A DNA stretch of 64,000 bases from Streptomyces sp. NK15101. Lineage in GTDB: Bacteria > Actinomycetota > Actinomycetes > Streptomycetales > Streptomycetaceae. Location of the stretch: assembly GCF_020400725.1 (NCBI RefSeq), contig NZ_JAINVG010000008.1, positions 1-64,000 on the forward strand. Direction: 5' to 3'. The stretch's first letter is position 1. Every line of letters begins with the position of its first letter. The notes beneath the pieces are model-generated. The model did not search any database and was not told where the DNA came from. It saw only the letters and a program-made list of their open reading frames with translations. Shown here piece by piece: positions 50,623 through 58,868 of the stretch. A program made the position numbers and the translations under genes.

Positions 50623-51750
50623 ATGACCGAGAACGACCAGGGGAACGTGCCGAGCAGGCAGCGGAAGCGGTTCCCCGGCATCTCCTCGCGGGCCTACGAG
50701 CATCCGGCCGACCGTTCGGCCCTCGTGGCCCTGCGGAAGCTCAGCGGCTTCGACACGGCCTTCAAGGCGCTCAGCGGACTGCTGCCGGAGCGCAGCCTGC
50801 GGCTCCTCTACCTCTCGGACTCCGTCCGGGTGAGCGACGCGCAGTTCAGCCACCTCAACGACATGCTGAGGGACGCCTGTTACATCCTGGACCTGGAGAA
50901 GGTCCCGCCGATGTACGTCACCCAGGACCCGAAGCCCAACGCGATGTGCATCGGCCTGGACGAGCCGATCATCGTGGTCACCACCGGTCTGGTGGAGCTC
51001 CTCGACGAGGAGGAGATGCGGGCGGTCGTCGGCCACGAGGTCGGGCACGCGCTCTCCGGACACGCCGTGTACCGCACGGTCCTGCTCTTCCTCACCAACC
51101 TGGCGCTCAAGATCGCCTGGATCCCGCTGGGGACGGTCGCGATCACGGCCATCGTGACGGCGCTGCGCGAGTGGTTCCGCAAGTCGGAGCTCTCCGCCGA
51201 CCGGGCCGGCCTCCTGGTCGGCCAGGACGTGCGGGCCTCGATGCGCGGACTGATGAAGATCGCCGGCGGCAACCACCTGCACGAGATGAACGTGGACGCG
51301 TTCCTCGCCCAGGCCGACGAGTACGAGAAGTCCGGGGACCTGCGGGACTCGGTCCTGAAGATCCTCAACGTGCTGCCGCGCTCGCACCCCTTCACCACCG
51401 TCCGGGCGGCGGAGCTGAAGAAGTGGTCGGAGAGCCGCGACTTCCAGCGGATCATGGACGGGCACTACCCGAAGCGCTCGGAGGACAAGGACACCTCGGT
51501 CGCGGACTCCTTCCGCGAGTCGGCCGGGCACTACGCCGACACGGTGCGGACGAGCAAGGATCCCCTGATGAAGCTGGTCGGGGACATAGCCGGCGGCGCC
51601 GGTGACCTGGCGGGCGACCTGGGCGGCCGGCTGCGCAACCGGTTCGGCGGCCAGGGCCAGAAGCCGGACGGCGGCCCGGCCGGGGGCGGCAAGGGCGCCG
51701 GGGACGGGACGGCGGGCGACGGGGCCGGGGACGGTCAGAGCGAGGGCTGA
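50623..51750 (+). CDS. M48-family zinc metalloprotease
   Basis: 375 residues from ATG 50623 (MTENDQGNVPSRQRKRFPGI). The HEXXH zinc motif is HEVGH at 138-142, with the third ligand Glu in KSELSADRAGLL (Glu 189) and two membrane-like segments between. It resembles HtpX-type proteases that degrade membrane or misfolded proteins. The C-terminal quarter is Gly/Asp-rich and disordered (GGGKGAGDGTAGDGAG). The tail overlaps the convergent membrane gene by 16 bases. Confidence 0.9.
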   Translation: MTENDQGNVPSRQRKRFPGISSRAYEHPADRSALVALRKLSGFDTAFKALSGLLPERSLRLLYLSDSVRVSDAQFSHLNDMLRDACYILDLEKVPPMYVTQDPKPNAMCIGLDEPIIVVTTGLVELLDEEEMRAVVGHEVGHALSGHAVYRTVLLFLTNLALKIAWIPLGTVAITAIVTALREWFRKSELSADRAGLLVGQDVRASMRGLMKIAGGNHLHEMNVDAFLAQADEYEKSGDLRDSVLKILNVLPRSHPFTTVRAAELKKWSESRDFQRIMDGHYPKRSEDKDTSVADSFRESAGHYADTVRTSKDPLMKLVGDIAGGAGDLAGDLGGRLRNRFGGQGQKPDGGPAGGGKGAGDGTAGDGAGDGQSEG

Positions 51751-52817
51751 GCGCTCGGCGCCAGGGCTCCGCACAGCGCGGGGGCGGCGGGCCGGGCGGT
51801 GGCGTACGGGTCGGTGACCGCCGGGCCGCCCGCGTCCGGGGCACTCGCTCCCGCCAGGAGCGGCTTCAGGGAGCCCGTGGTGTCGGCGCCACACGCCTGC
51901 GGGCCGGCCTCCACGGTGCTGGTCAGCAGCTCGGCGCGGTGCATCCGCAGGTCCTCGCGGTCGAAGCGGAAGTGCACCACCCGGTGGATCGTGAACAGGG
52001 ACGCCGCGGCGGCCGGTCCCGCGCCCTGGACGGCCGGGCGGAGGGCGTAGGTGTACGTGTGGTCCGCGGTGACGTCCAGTGTGTCGGGACCGGTCTCCTC
52101 GAAGCGGAGGACGCCCTGCACGCGGGCGGTGGGCTCCGCGAGGGCCACCTGCCGGGGGTCGAAGCGGAAGAGCCAGCCCGCGAGGGCGTGCCGGCCGTCG
52201 TCGGCGGGGGACTCGACGCTCCGGTCGAACTGTTCCTGCTGGTCCGGGTCGATCAGCAGGCGCGCGGGCCGGACGGTCGCCCCGGACAGGACGTCCGGCT
52301 CCAGGGCGGAGGCCACCAGGTAGTCCTTGGCGATGCTGAGGCCGGTGATGACCTGGCTCTCGGCGAAGTGGGAGGTGCGCCCGGCGACGGGCAGGTTGAT
52401 GCCGGCGGCCCCGGTGCGGTACTCGGCGGCGGGGCTGTGGGCGAAGAGCTGGGCGGGCGTGCCGCCCGGGACGGGGCCCTGGGGGGCGAGCGGGACCACG
52501 GTGGTCCGCAGGGGCTCGGCCCGCTGGTCGAGGGGCGGCTGGTACGGGTTGCGGACTCCCAGGTAGATGGCGGTGCCGAAGGCCAGGAGGATCAGCAGGA
52601 CGAGCAGGACCGCCTGGCGGGAGCCGCTCCGGCTCTCCCAGGAGGAGCGGCTCCGGACGGCCTGGGCGTGCTCGCCCATCCGCTCCCGCGCGGAGAACTC
52701 CTGGAGGTGGGCAGCGCGGATGAACGCCTCGTCGAAGACGACGGATCGGTACTCGTCCTCACCACCGCCGGGGAACCCCTCGGGCGTCCCCTCAGGCGGG
52801 TCGCCACGCCCTGCCAT
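51735..52817 (-). CDS. Membrane protein with VFDE-type N-terminal motif
   Basis: 360 residues from ATG 52817 (MAGRGDPPEGTPEG). N-terminal cytoplasmic motif YRSVVFDEAFIRAAHLQEFS, then one membrane segment (AVLLVLLILLAFGTAIYLGV), then a large extracytoplasmic domain with two late cysteines (QACGADTTG, LCGALAP). Its N-terminal motif closely matches that of the next gene (VVFDEDFVRSATVHEPTAVE). It is located between nadD/rsfS and proA, a position I recall in S. coelicolor for proteins linked to the spore-wall Mre complex. Function otherwise unknown. Confidence 0.8.
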   Translation of the reverse strand: MAGRGDPPEGTPEGFPGGGEDEYRSVVFDEAFIRAAHLQEFSARERMGEHAQAVRSRSSWESRSGSRQAVLLVLLILLAFGTAIYLGVRNPYQPPLDQRAEPLRTTVVPLAPQGPVPGGTPAQLFAHSPAAEYRTGAAGINLPVAGRTSHFAESQVITGLSIAKDYLVASALEPDVLSGATVRPARLLIDPDQQEQFDRSVESPADDGRHALAGWLFRFDPRQVALAEPTARVQGVLRFEETGPDTLDVTADHTYTYALRPAVQGAGPAAAASLFTIHRVVHFRFDREDLRMHRAELLTSTVEAGPQACGADTTGSLKPLLAGASAPDAGGPAVTDPYATARPAAPALCGALAPSAQPSL

Positions 52818-52915
52818 ACCTTCAGGGTAGGTCCGCACGGGCTTCGGTAAACGCCCAGGTACACGACAAGTTCGGAAGAATTCCGCCGTCAGGGTGTGCC
52901 GGGGGCCTCGGGGGA

Positions 52916-53482
52916 TTAACGGGATGATGCCGACCGGGCCGCGGGGGCGGAGGCCTGGGCGGCCGGCGGGGCCGGGTTCGGGTTCGGTGTGTCGACGCCG
53001 GTGGTGGCCGGCGGCGGGACCTGGTCCTCGTGGTTGGCGGCGGCGCCCCGGTAGACGGCGCTGAAGGCGAGGGCGACCATGCCGACGCCCATGACGAGGG
53101 CGAGGACCCAGGCGACGGGCCGGAGCCAGCGGGCGCGGCCCCGGTAGGGGCGCAGGGCCCCGCCGTGGCGGCCGTAGGGGCTGGCGTCGTCGCCGATGTC
53201 GTCGGGCTCGTAGGTGAGGCCGACGGGGTCGTGGCCGTCCTCGTAGGGGTCGTCCTCGACGGATCCGCCGCCGGCGCGAGCGCGGGCCGCCTCGGCCTCG
53301 GCACGAGCCTGGGCGGCGGCGAGGAGCCGCTCGACCGCGGTGGGCTCGTGGACGGTGGCGGACCTGACGAAGTCCTCGTCGAAGACCACGTCGGCCCAGA
53401 CCTCGTCGGCGCCTCCGCGGTCGACAGCGTCCTCGGGGTCCCCGCCGTCCTGGAACGGCTGGCCCCCCACGTCGTCCGGCAC
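52916..53482 (-). CDS. Small membrane protein sharing the VFDE-type N-terminal motif
   Basis: 188 residues from ATG 53482 (MPDDVGGQPFQDGGDPEDAV). Motif WADVVFDEDFVRSATVHEPT (about 29-48), an Ala/Arg/Glu-rich helix (ERLLAAAQARAEAEAARARA), one membrane segment (AWVLALVMGVGMVALAFSAV) and a short Pro-rich outside tail. It is encoded just upstream of the 51735-52817 gene, so the two probably form a functional pair. No domain of known function is visible. Confidence 0.75.
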   Translation of the reverse strand: MPDDVGGQPFQDGGDPEDAVDRGGADEVWADVVFDEDFVRSATVHEPTAVERLLAAAQARAEAEAARARAGGGSVEDDPYEDGHDPVGLTYEPDDIGDDASPYGRHGGALRPYRGRARWLRPVAWVLALVMGVGMVALAFSAVYRGAAANHEDQVPPPATTGVDTPNPNPAPPAAQASAPAARSASSR

Positions 53483-53569
53483 GGATTCAGAGTAGACCCG
53501 GAAGGTGGTTTTGGGCAGGGAGAGTGCGAAGCCTCCCCGCCCGTCCCTCCCCGTACCGATAAGGAGGTG

Positions 53570-54853
53570 TTACCGCACGTGACCGTCACCGGTGACGATG
53601 TACTTGGTCGAGGTCAGCTCCGGGAGGCCCATGGGGCCCCGGGCGTGCAGCTTCTGGGTGGAGATGCCGATCTCGGCGCCGAAGCCGAACTGGCCGCCGT
53701 CCGTGAAGCGGGTGGAGGCGTTCACGGCGACCGTGGTGGAGTCGACCAGCTGGGTGAAGCGGCGGGCCGCGGCCTGCGAGGTGGTGACGATGGCCTCGGT
53801 GTGGCCGGAGGACCACATCCGGATGTGCTCGACGGCCTTGTCGAGGGAGTCGACGACGGCGGCGGCGATGTCGTACGAGAGGTACTCGGTCTCCCAGTCC
53901 TCGGGCGTGGCCGGGACCACGGTGGCCTTGGAGCCCTCGGCGAGGGCGAGGAACCGCTCGTCGGCGTGGACGGTGACGCCGGCCTCGGCGAGGGCGGCGA
54001 GGGCCTTGGGCACGAAGACCTCGGCGACGTCCTGGTGGACGAGGAGGGTCTCGGCGGCGTTGCAGACGCTGACCCGCTGGGCCTTGGAGTTGATCAGGAT
54101 GTCGACGGCCATGTCGAGGTCGGTCTGGGCGTCGACGTAGACGTGGCAGTTTCCGGTGCCGGTCTCGATGACCGGGACGGTGGACTCCTCCACGACGGTG
54201 CGGATGAGGGAGGCGCCGCCGCGCGGGATGAGGACGTCGACGAGGCCGCGGGCGCGCATCAGCTCGTGGACCGACTCGCGGGACTCGCCGGGGACGAGCT
54301 GGATCGCGTCGGCGGGGAGTCCGGCGCCGCCGATGGCGTCGCGCAGGACGGTCACCAGGGCGGTGTTGGAGGCGTACGCGGAGGAGGAGCCGCGGAGCAG
54401 GACGGCGTTTCCGGACTTGAGGCAGAGGGCGGCGGCGTCGACGGTGACGTTGGGGCGGGCCTCGTAGATGATGCCGACGACGCCGAGCGGGACGCGGATC
54501 TGGCGGAGGTCGATGCCGTTGGGGAGGGTCGAGCCGCGGACGACCTCGCCGACGGGGTCGGGCAGCGCGGCGACGTCACGGACGTCGGCGGCGATGGCCC
54601 GGACGCGCTCCGGGGTGAGGGTCAGACGGTCGATGATGGCCTCGCTGGTCCCGGCTTCGCGGGCCTTGGCGATGTCCACGGCGTTGGCTTCGACGATCTC
54701 GGCGGTGCGGACTTCGAGGGCGTCCGCGATCGCGAGGAGCGCGTCGTCCTTGGCCGCGCGCGGGAGTGGCGCGATTTCGGCGGCGGCGCCACGGGCCCGG
54801 TAGGCGGCCTGGGTGACCGGGGAGAGGTTGTCGAGGGGCGTGAGCGAGGTCAT
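53570..54853 (-). CDS. proA: Gamma-glutamyl phosphate reductase
   Basis: 427 residues from ATG 54853 ([20 protein letters not shown]). ALDH-fold reductase with [49 protein letters not shown] and the catalytic-cysteine segment [13 protein letters not shown]. It reduces glutamyl-5-phosphate to the semialdehyde in proline synthesis, using the product of proB at 55883. The two genes are separated by a conserved hypothetical gene and a repeat region instead of being adjacent. A hairpin follows the TAA stop but is not strong. Confidence 0.96.
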   Translation of the reverse strand: MTSLTPLDNLSPVTQAAYRARGAAAEIAPLPRAAKDDALLAIADALEVRTAEIVEANAVDIAKAREAGTSEAIIDRLTLTPERVRAIAADVRDVAALPDPVGEVVRGSTLPNGIDLRQIRVPLGVVGIIYEARPNVTVDAAALCLKSGNAVLLRGSSSAYASNTALVTVLRDAIGGAGLPADAIQLVPGESRESVHELMRARGLVDVLIPRGGASLIRTVVEESTVPVIETGTGNCHVYVDAQTDLDMAVDILINSKAQRVSVCNAAETLLVHQDVAEVFVPKALAALAEAGVTVHADERFLALAEGSKATVVPATPEDWETEYLSYDIAAAVVDSLDKAVEHIRMWSSGHTEAIVTTSQAAARRFTQLVDSTTVAVNASTRFTDGGQFGFGAEIGISTQKLHARGPMGLPELTSTKYIVTGDGHVR

Positions 54854-55239
54854 GTTCGCAGGGTACTGGCACCGCAGCGGACATCCCTCACGTATCCCGC
54901 AGTCCGAGACGTACCACCGCGGCGGTGGTACGCCCCGCCCGGGACGTACCACCGCCGAAGGCGCAGTCCCTGCCAGGAAACACGGCCCCGCCCCGGGGCG
55001 CACCACCGCCGCGGAAGCGCACCCGGAGACGCGCCCCACCCGGAGCTGCCCCCTGCCCGGGACGGGCCGCTACCGCAGGCGCACGCCCAGCCCGGAAGCA
55101 CGTCCTGCCGGGGGCGCACAGCCGCCGCGGAAGCACTCCCTGCTCGGACCGCACCGCAGGCGCACGCCCGGCCCGGAAGCACGCCCTGCCCTGGTACGCG
55201 CCACGGGCGCATGCCCCGCCCGGGGGCGCGTCCTGTCCG
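54854..55239. repeat. 386-bp non-coding region with palindromic and direct repeats
   Basis: No gene. A perfect palindrome CGTACCACCGC-G-GCGGTGGTACG spans 54911-54933, followed by a third CGTACCACCGC near 54946. A 38-base unit (ACCGCAGGCGCACGCCCAGC...) occurs at 55072-55109 and 55153-55190 with two mismatches. Related (C/G)CCGGAAGCAC(G/T) pieces recur between them. Translated minus frames show repeated ACACG and VRPG peptides only because the DNA repeats. Confidence 0.6.
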
Positions 55240-55581
55240 TCAGTAGGGGTGGACGCCGACGGGGGCGGCGGGGGGTGGGCCATAGCCCTCCGCGATCCGC
55301 TGGTGGTAGGTCTCGCGGTCGATGACCTCGAGCCCCACGATCTCCCAGGGCGGCAGCTTGGCGGTCTGCCGGTGCTCGCCCCACAGGCGCAGGGCGACGG
55401 CCGCCGCGTCGTGCAGGTCGCGGGCCTCCTCCCAGTACCGGATCTCGGCGTGGTCGTTGGCGTAGCGGCTGGTCAGCAGGAAGGGGTGGTCGTGGGCCAG
55501 CTGTTCGAGCCCGCGTCGCACCTCCTTCAGCGGTGACTCCACGCCCGACACACTGAGGGTGATGTGCCAGAGCTTGGACAC
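55240..55581 (-). CDS. Conserved hypothetical protein
   Basis: 113 residues from GTG 55581 (SKLWHITLSVSGVESPLKEV), with GAGGA seven bases upstream. A GTG at 55731 with its own GGAGG would add 50 residues, but third-position GC drops to about 74% there, so I prefer the shorter form. Mixed alpha/beta, with YWEEARDLHDAAAVALRLWG and PPWEIVGLEVIDRETYHQRI. No family recognised. It lies between proB and proA on the same strand. Confidence 0.7.
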   Translation of the reverse strand: MSKLWHITLSVSGVESPLKEVRRGLEQLAHDHPFLLTSRYANDHAEIRYWEEARDLHDAAAVALRLWGEHRQTAKLPPWEIVGLEVIDRETYHQRIAEGYGPPPAAPVGVHPY

Positions 55582-55882
55582 CGGCCGTTCCTCACGTGTC
55601 TCGGTGGTGGTCTCGGTCTTCCTGTCCGTGGACCTGTCCCGTGCCTCGTCGAAGTCGGCTCCGGCCTCGACACTGGTCAGGGCGCGTTCGGCAGTCCCGC
55701 GGGGCGGTGCCCCTGGGCGCGCTCGTCTCACCGGCGGCCTCCTGTGTGATGCGTGTGGTGCTGTACCCCGCCTTGTCTTACCCCCGAGACAAAGTTGACC
55801 AGTCCGAGGCGGCACTTGGGGCGGTTTTGGGGAACGTCCCTTCCGGATGGCCAGACTTTCAGCCGTTTCGGCGTCGGCTCCG
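55582..55882. promoter_or_regulatory. Leader region of the hypothetical gene downstream of proB
   Basis: 301 bases without a firm gene. It contains the palindrome TTGTCT-N8-AGACAA at 55773-55792 in a relatively AT-rich stretch, and a TTGACC at 55795 on the plus strand. A promoter with an overlapping operator is likely. Confidence 0.45.
55773..55792. promoter_or_regulatory. Candidate operator TTGTCT-N8-AGACAA
   Basis: Perfect 6-bp inverted repeat with an 8-base spacer (TACCCCCG), about 190 bases upstream of the GTG at 55581 and 42 bases upstream of the alternative GTG at 55731. The -10-like TAAGAC overlaps it on the minus strand. Confidence 0.4.
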
Positions 55883-57031
55883 TCAGCGGATGACGACCAG
55901 GTCGTCGCGGTGGACGACCTCGCGTTCGTACTCGGGTCCGAGGTCCTTGGCGAGCTCGTGGGTGGAGCGGCCGAGCATCCGGGGCAGCTCCTTGGCGTCG
56001 AAGTTGACGAGGCCGCGGGCGACGGCCCGGCCGGAGGCGTCGCGGAGTTCGACGGGGTCACCGGCCACGAAGTCGCCCTCGACGGCCGCGACGCCGGCCG
56101 CGAGCAGGGACTTCTTGCTTTCGACGACGGCCCGCACGGCTCCGTCGTCGAGGCTGAGGTGGCCCTGCGGGGTGGAGGCGTGGGCGAGCCAGAGCAGCCG
56201 GTCGGCGGAGCGGCGGCCGGTCCGGTGGAAGTACGTGCCGGTGTCCCGTCCGGCGAGGGCGTCGGCGGCGCGGCTCGCGGAGGTGAGGACCACCGGGATG
56301 CCGGCGGCGGCGGCGATCCGGGCGGCCTCGACCTTGGTGACCATGCCGCCGGTGCCGACGCCCGCCTTGCCGGCCGAGCCGATCTCGACGTGGGCGATGT
56401 CCGAGGGGCCGGTGACCTGCGCGATCCGCGAGGTGCCGGGCTTGGACGGGTCTCCGTCGTAGAGTCCGTCGACGTCGGAGAGCAGCACGAGCAGGTCGGC
56501 GCGGACGAGGTGGGCGACGAGGGCGGCGAGCCGGTCGTTGTCGCCGAAGCGGATCTCGTCCGTGGCGACGGTGTCGTTCTCGTTGACGACGGGCAGCGCG
56601 CCCATGGCGAGGAGCTGGTCCAGGGTCCGGTACGCGTTGCGGTAGTGGGCGCGCCGGCTGGTGTCGTCGGTGGTGAGGAGGACCTGGCCGACGCGGACGC
56701 CGTAGCGGGCGAAGGAGGCGGTGTAGCGGGCGACCAGGAGGCCCTGGCCGACACTGGCGGCGGCCTGCTGGCGGGCGAGGTCCTTGGGGCGGCGGGTGAG
56801 GCCGAGGGGTGCGAGTCCCGCGGCGATGGCGCCGGAGGAGACGAGGACGACCTCCTTCTCGCCACCGCTGCGGACCTTGGCGAGGACGTCGACGAGGGCG
56901 TCGACGCGGTCGGCGTCGAGGCCTCCGGAGGCGGTGGTGAGCGAGGAGGAGCCGACCTTGACGACGATCCTGCGGGCCTCCGCCACGTACTGCCTTGCCA
57001 CGTCCGTCTGTCCCGTCACCTGCGTCGCCAC
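55883..57031 (-). CDS. proB: Glutamate 5-kinase
   Basis: 382 residues from GTG 57031, with GAGGA about 8 bases upstream; several other GTGs are possible within the first 25 codons. Kinase signatures: RRIVVKVGSSSLTTASGGLD, EVVLVSSGAIAAGLAPLGL, PVVNENDTVATDEIRFGDND and GTGGMVTKVEAARIAAAAG. The C-terminal PUA domain (AAVEGDFVAGDPVELRDASG) is present. It phosphorylates glutamate, the first step of proline synthesis, and is inhibited by proline in the family. In Streptomyces it usually sits beside obg; here the envelope-polymer cluster begins 63 bases upstream. Confidence 0.96.
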   Translation of the reverse strand: MATQVTGQTDVARQYVAEARRIVVKVGSSSLTTASGGLDADRVDALVDVLAKVRSGGEKEVVLVSSGAIAAGLAPLGLTRRPKDLARQQAAASVGQGLLVARYTASFARYGVRVGQVLLTTDDTSRRAHYRNAYRTLDQLLAMGALPVVNENDTVATDEIRFGDNDRLAALVAHLVRADLLVLLSDVDGLYDGDPSKPGTSRIAQVTGPSDIAHVEIGSAGKAGVGTGGMVTKVEAARIAAAAGIPVVLTSASRAADALAGRDTGTYFHRTGRRSADRLLWLAHASTPQGHLSLDDGAVRAVVESKKSLLAAGVAAVEGDFVAGDPVELRDASGRAVARGLVNFDAKELPRMLGRSTHELAKDLGPEYEREVVHRDDLVVIR

Positions 57032-57094
57032 TTGCGTCGTCCTCACTCGGCTGTCCCACACGCCGCGCGCTCCCCGCCGCGGCTTCCAGGCAAT

Positions 57095-57574
57095 CTACGC
57101 GAGCCGGGAGGGCTGCCGCTCGTCGGTTTCGCTCCCTGGACCGGAGACGCCGGCGGCCCGGCCGGTGCCGCGGGGCACCAGGATCCGCTGGGAGATCAGG
57201 TAGGTGAACGGGATCGCGACGACGGCCGCGACGAGTGGCGCGATCCTGTCGTCCATTCCGGCCCAGGTGACGAGGGCGTAGAGACCGACGCTCTGCACCA
57301 GGTAGTTGGTGACGTTGGTGAGCGGGAAGAGGGCGAACTTCTTCCAGGTCGGCCGGGTGCGGTAGGTGAAGTAGGTGTTGAGGAAGAAGGAGCCGATCAT
57401 GCTGAGGAGGAAGGCGAGGGAGTACGCGGCGAAGTACGGCATCCAGGGGTGCAGGAGCAGGTAACAGCCGAAGAAGGTCCCGGTGTTGACGCCGCCGACC
57501 AGCGCGAAGCGGAAGATCTCCGCGAGCCGGGCGCGTCGCGCGTTCCGCACTCCGCCGGGGCCCGCCGGCTCCAT
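57095..57574 (-). CDS. GtrA-family membrane protein
   Basis: 159 residues from ATG 57574, which shares its A with the upstream stop (TGATG). Four membrane segments with the GtrA signature FALVGGVNTGTFFGCYLLLH and SMIGSFFLNTYFTYRTRPTW, ending PFTYLISQRILVP. GtrA proteins work with GtrB-type glycosyltransferases, probably flipping the lipid-linked sugar. The partner is encoded immediately upstream, so the pair is a typical sugar-decoration unit. Confidence 0.9.
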   Translation of the reverse strand: MEPAGPGGVRNARRARLAEIFRFALVGGVNTGTFFGCYLLLHPWMPYFAAYSLAFLLSMIGSFFLNTYFTYRTRPTWKKFALFPLTNVTNYLVQSVGLYALVTWAGMDDRIAPLVAAVVAIPFTYLISQRILVPRGTGRAAGVSGPGSETDERQPSRLA

Positions 57575-58569
57575 CAGCGCTCCCGCTCGGCCGTCACGAC
57601 GCGGATCCGTTCGGCGGCGGCGCGCTCGGCGGCCGCGCGGCCGAAGGAGCGGTGCGTCTCCTTCACGAGGAAGTGCGGCCGGCGCTTGGTCTCGTAGTAG
57701 ATGCGGCCGATGTACTCGCCGATCAGCCCCAGCATCACCATCTGCACGCCCCCGAGCCCCACGATGATGGCGACCAGGGTGACGTAGCCGGGAGCGGTGA
57801 CGCCCTGGGTGATCGCGGCGACGGCCACCCAGACGGCGTAGAGGGCGGCGAGGCCGGTGAGCATCATGCCGAGCCAGAGGGCGATGCGCAGCGGACGGTT
57901 GTTGAAGGAGATCAGCCCGTCCATGCCGTAGTTGAGCAGGGAGCTGAACTTCCACTTCGTCTCGCCGCCCTCGCGCGCGGCGTTCTGGTAGTCGAAGGTG
58001 ACGGCGTCGAAGCCGATCCAGGAGAAGAGGCCCTTGGAGAAGCGGTTGTACTCGGGCAGTGACAGCAGGGCGTCGACGGCGGGCCGGGAGAGCAGGCGGA
58101 AGTCGCCTACTCCGTCCGTGAGTTCGACGTCCACCCAACGGTTCACGGCCCGGTAGTACACACGACTGAGCGCCGTACGGACCTTCTTGTCGCCCTCGCG
58201 GGTGCGCCGCGCCATCACCTGGTCGTGGCCCTGGTGGTAGAGGTCGAGCATGCGTCCAAGCAGCTCGGGCGGGTGCTGGAGGTCGGCGTCCATGATGACG
58301 ACGGCGTCACCGGTGGATTTGCGCAGTCCGGCGAGCATGGCGGCCTCCTTGCCGAAGTTGCGGCTGAAGGAGGCGTACTGGGTGCGCTGCGGGTGGCGGG
58401 CGGCGATCTCGCGCAGCTTTCCCAGCGTTCCGTCGGAGCTTCCGTCGTCGACGTAGCAGATCTCGTATCCGACCGGGAGTGCGTCGAGCACCTGTCGCAT
58501 CCGCGTGTCGAAGCGCTCGATGACGTCCTCCTCGTTGAAACAGGGGACGACGACGGAAAGCCTGGTCAT
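57574..58569 (-). CDS. GtrB/DPM-like polyisoprenyl-phosphate glycosyltransferase (GT2)
   Basis: 331 residues from ATG 58569 (MTRLSVVVPCFNEEDVIERF). GT2 motifs: YVDDGSSDGTLGKLREIA (DD at 41-42) and VIMDADLQHPPELL (DAD at 94-96), then DGVGDFRLLSRPAVDALLSL. Two C-terminal membrane segments are present (ALWLGMMLTGLAALYAVWVA, VTLVAIIVGLGGVQMVMLGL). It should load a sugar from a nucleotide donor on to a polyprenyl phosphate at the inner membrane face. Coupled to the GtrA gene by TGATG overlap. Confidence 0.92.
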   Translation of the reverse strand: MTRLSVVVPCFNEEDVIERFDTRMRQVLDALPVGYEICYVDDGSSDGTLGKLREIAARHPQRTQYASFSRNFGKEAAMLAGLRKSTGDAVVIMDADLQHPPELLGRMLDLYHQGHDQVMARRTREGDKKVRTALSRVYYRAVNRWVDVELTDGVGDFRLLSRPAVDALLSLPEYNRFSKGLFSWIGFDAVTFDYQNAAREGGETKWKFSSLLNYGMDGLISFNNRPLRIALWLGMMLTGLAALYAVWVAVAAITQGVTAPGYVTLVAIIVGLGGVQMVMLGLIGEYIGRIYYETKRRPHFLVKETHRSFGRAAAERAAAERIRVVTAERER

Positions 58570-58868
58570 GGAACGGTCACTCCAGAGGGATGGGCGAGAG
58601 TACGTCCCGAAGGACTGGAAGGACCGCCACCGGACTCTCCTTCGAGCAGCGCGGCCACGGTACGGCGGGGCGATGACCGCCCGACGGCGTCCGGGTGACG
58701 GCCTCTGGTCGGCATGTCGTCCATGAAGCAAAGCATGTGGGGAAGATATTGGTATACGTGGCATTTTCACCCGTTCGTCACTCATAGGGGCGACATGCCA
58801 CGGACCTTGGCCGGCTGGAGCGATGACCGTTGAGCAGGACCACCACCTCGGAGCCCGGTGACACGCGG

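Noticed and set aside
53561..53580. AAGGAGGTG, a perfect ribosome-binding site followed by GTG on the plus strand
   Set aside because: The frame behind it is antisense to proA with no recognisable protein; taken as coincidence at the proA 3' end.
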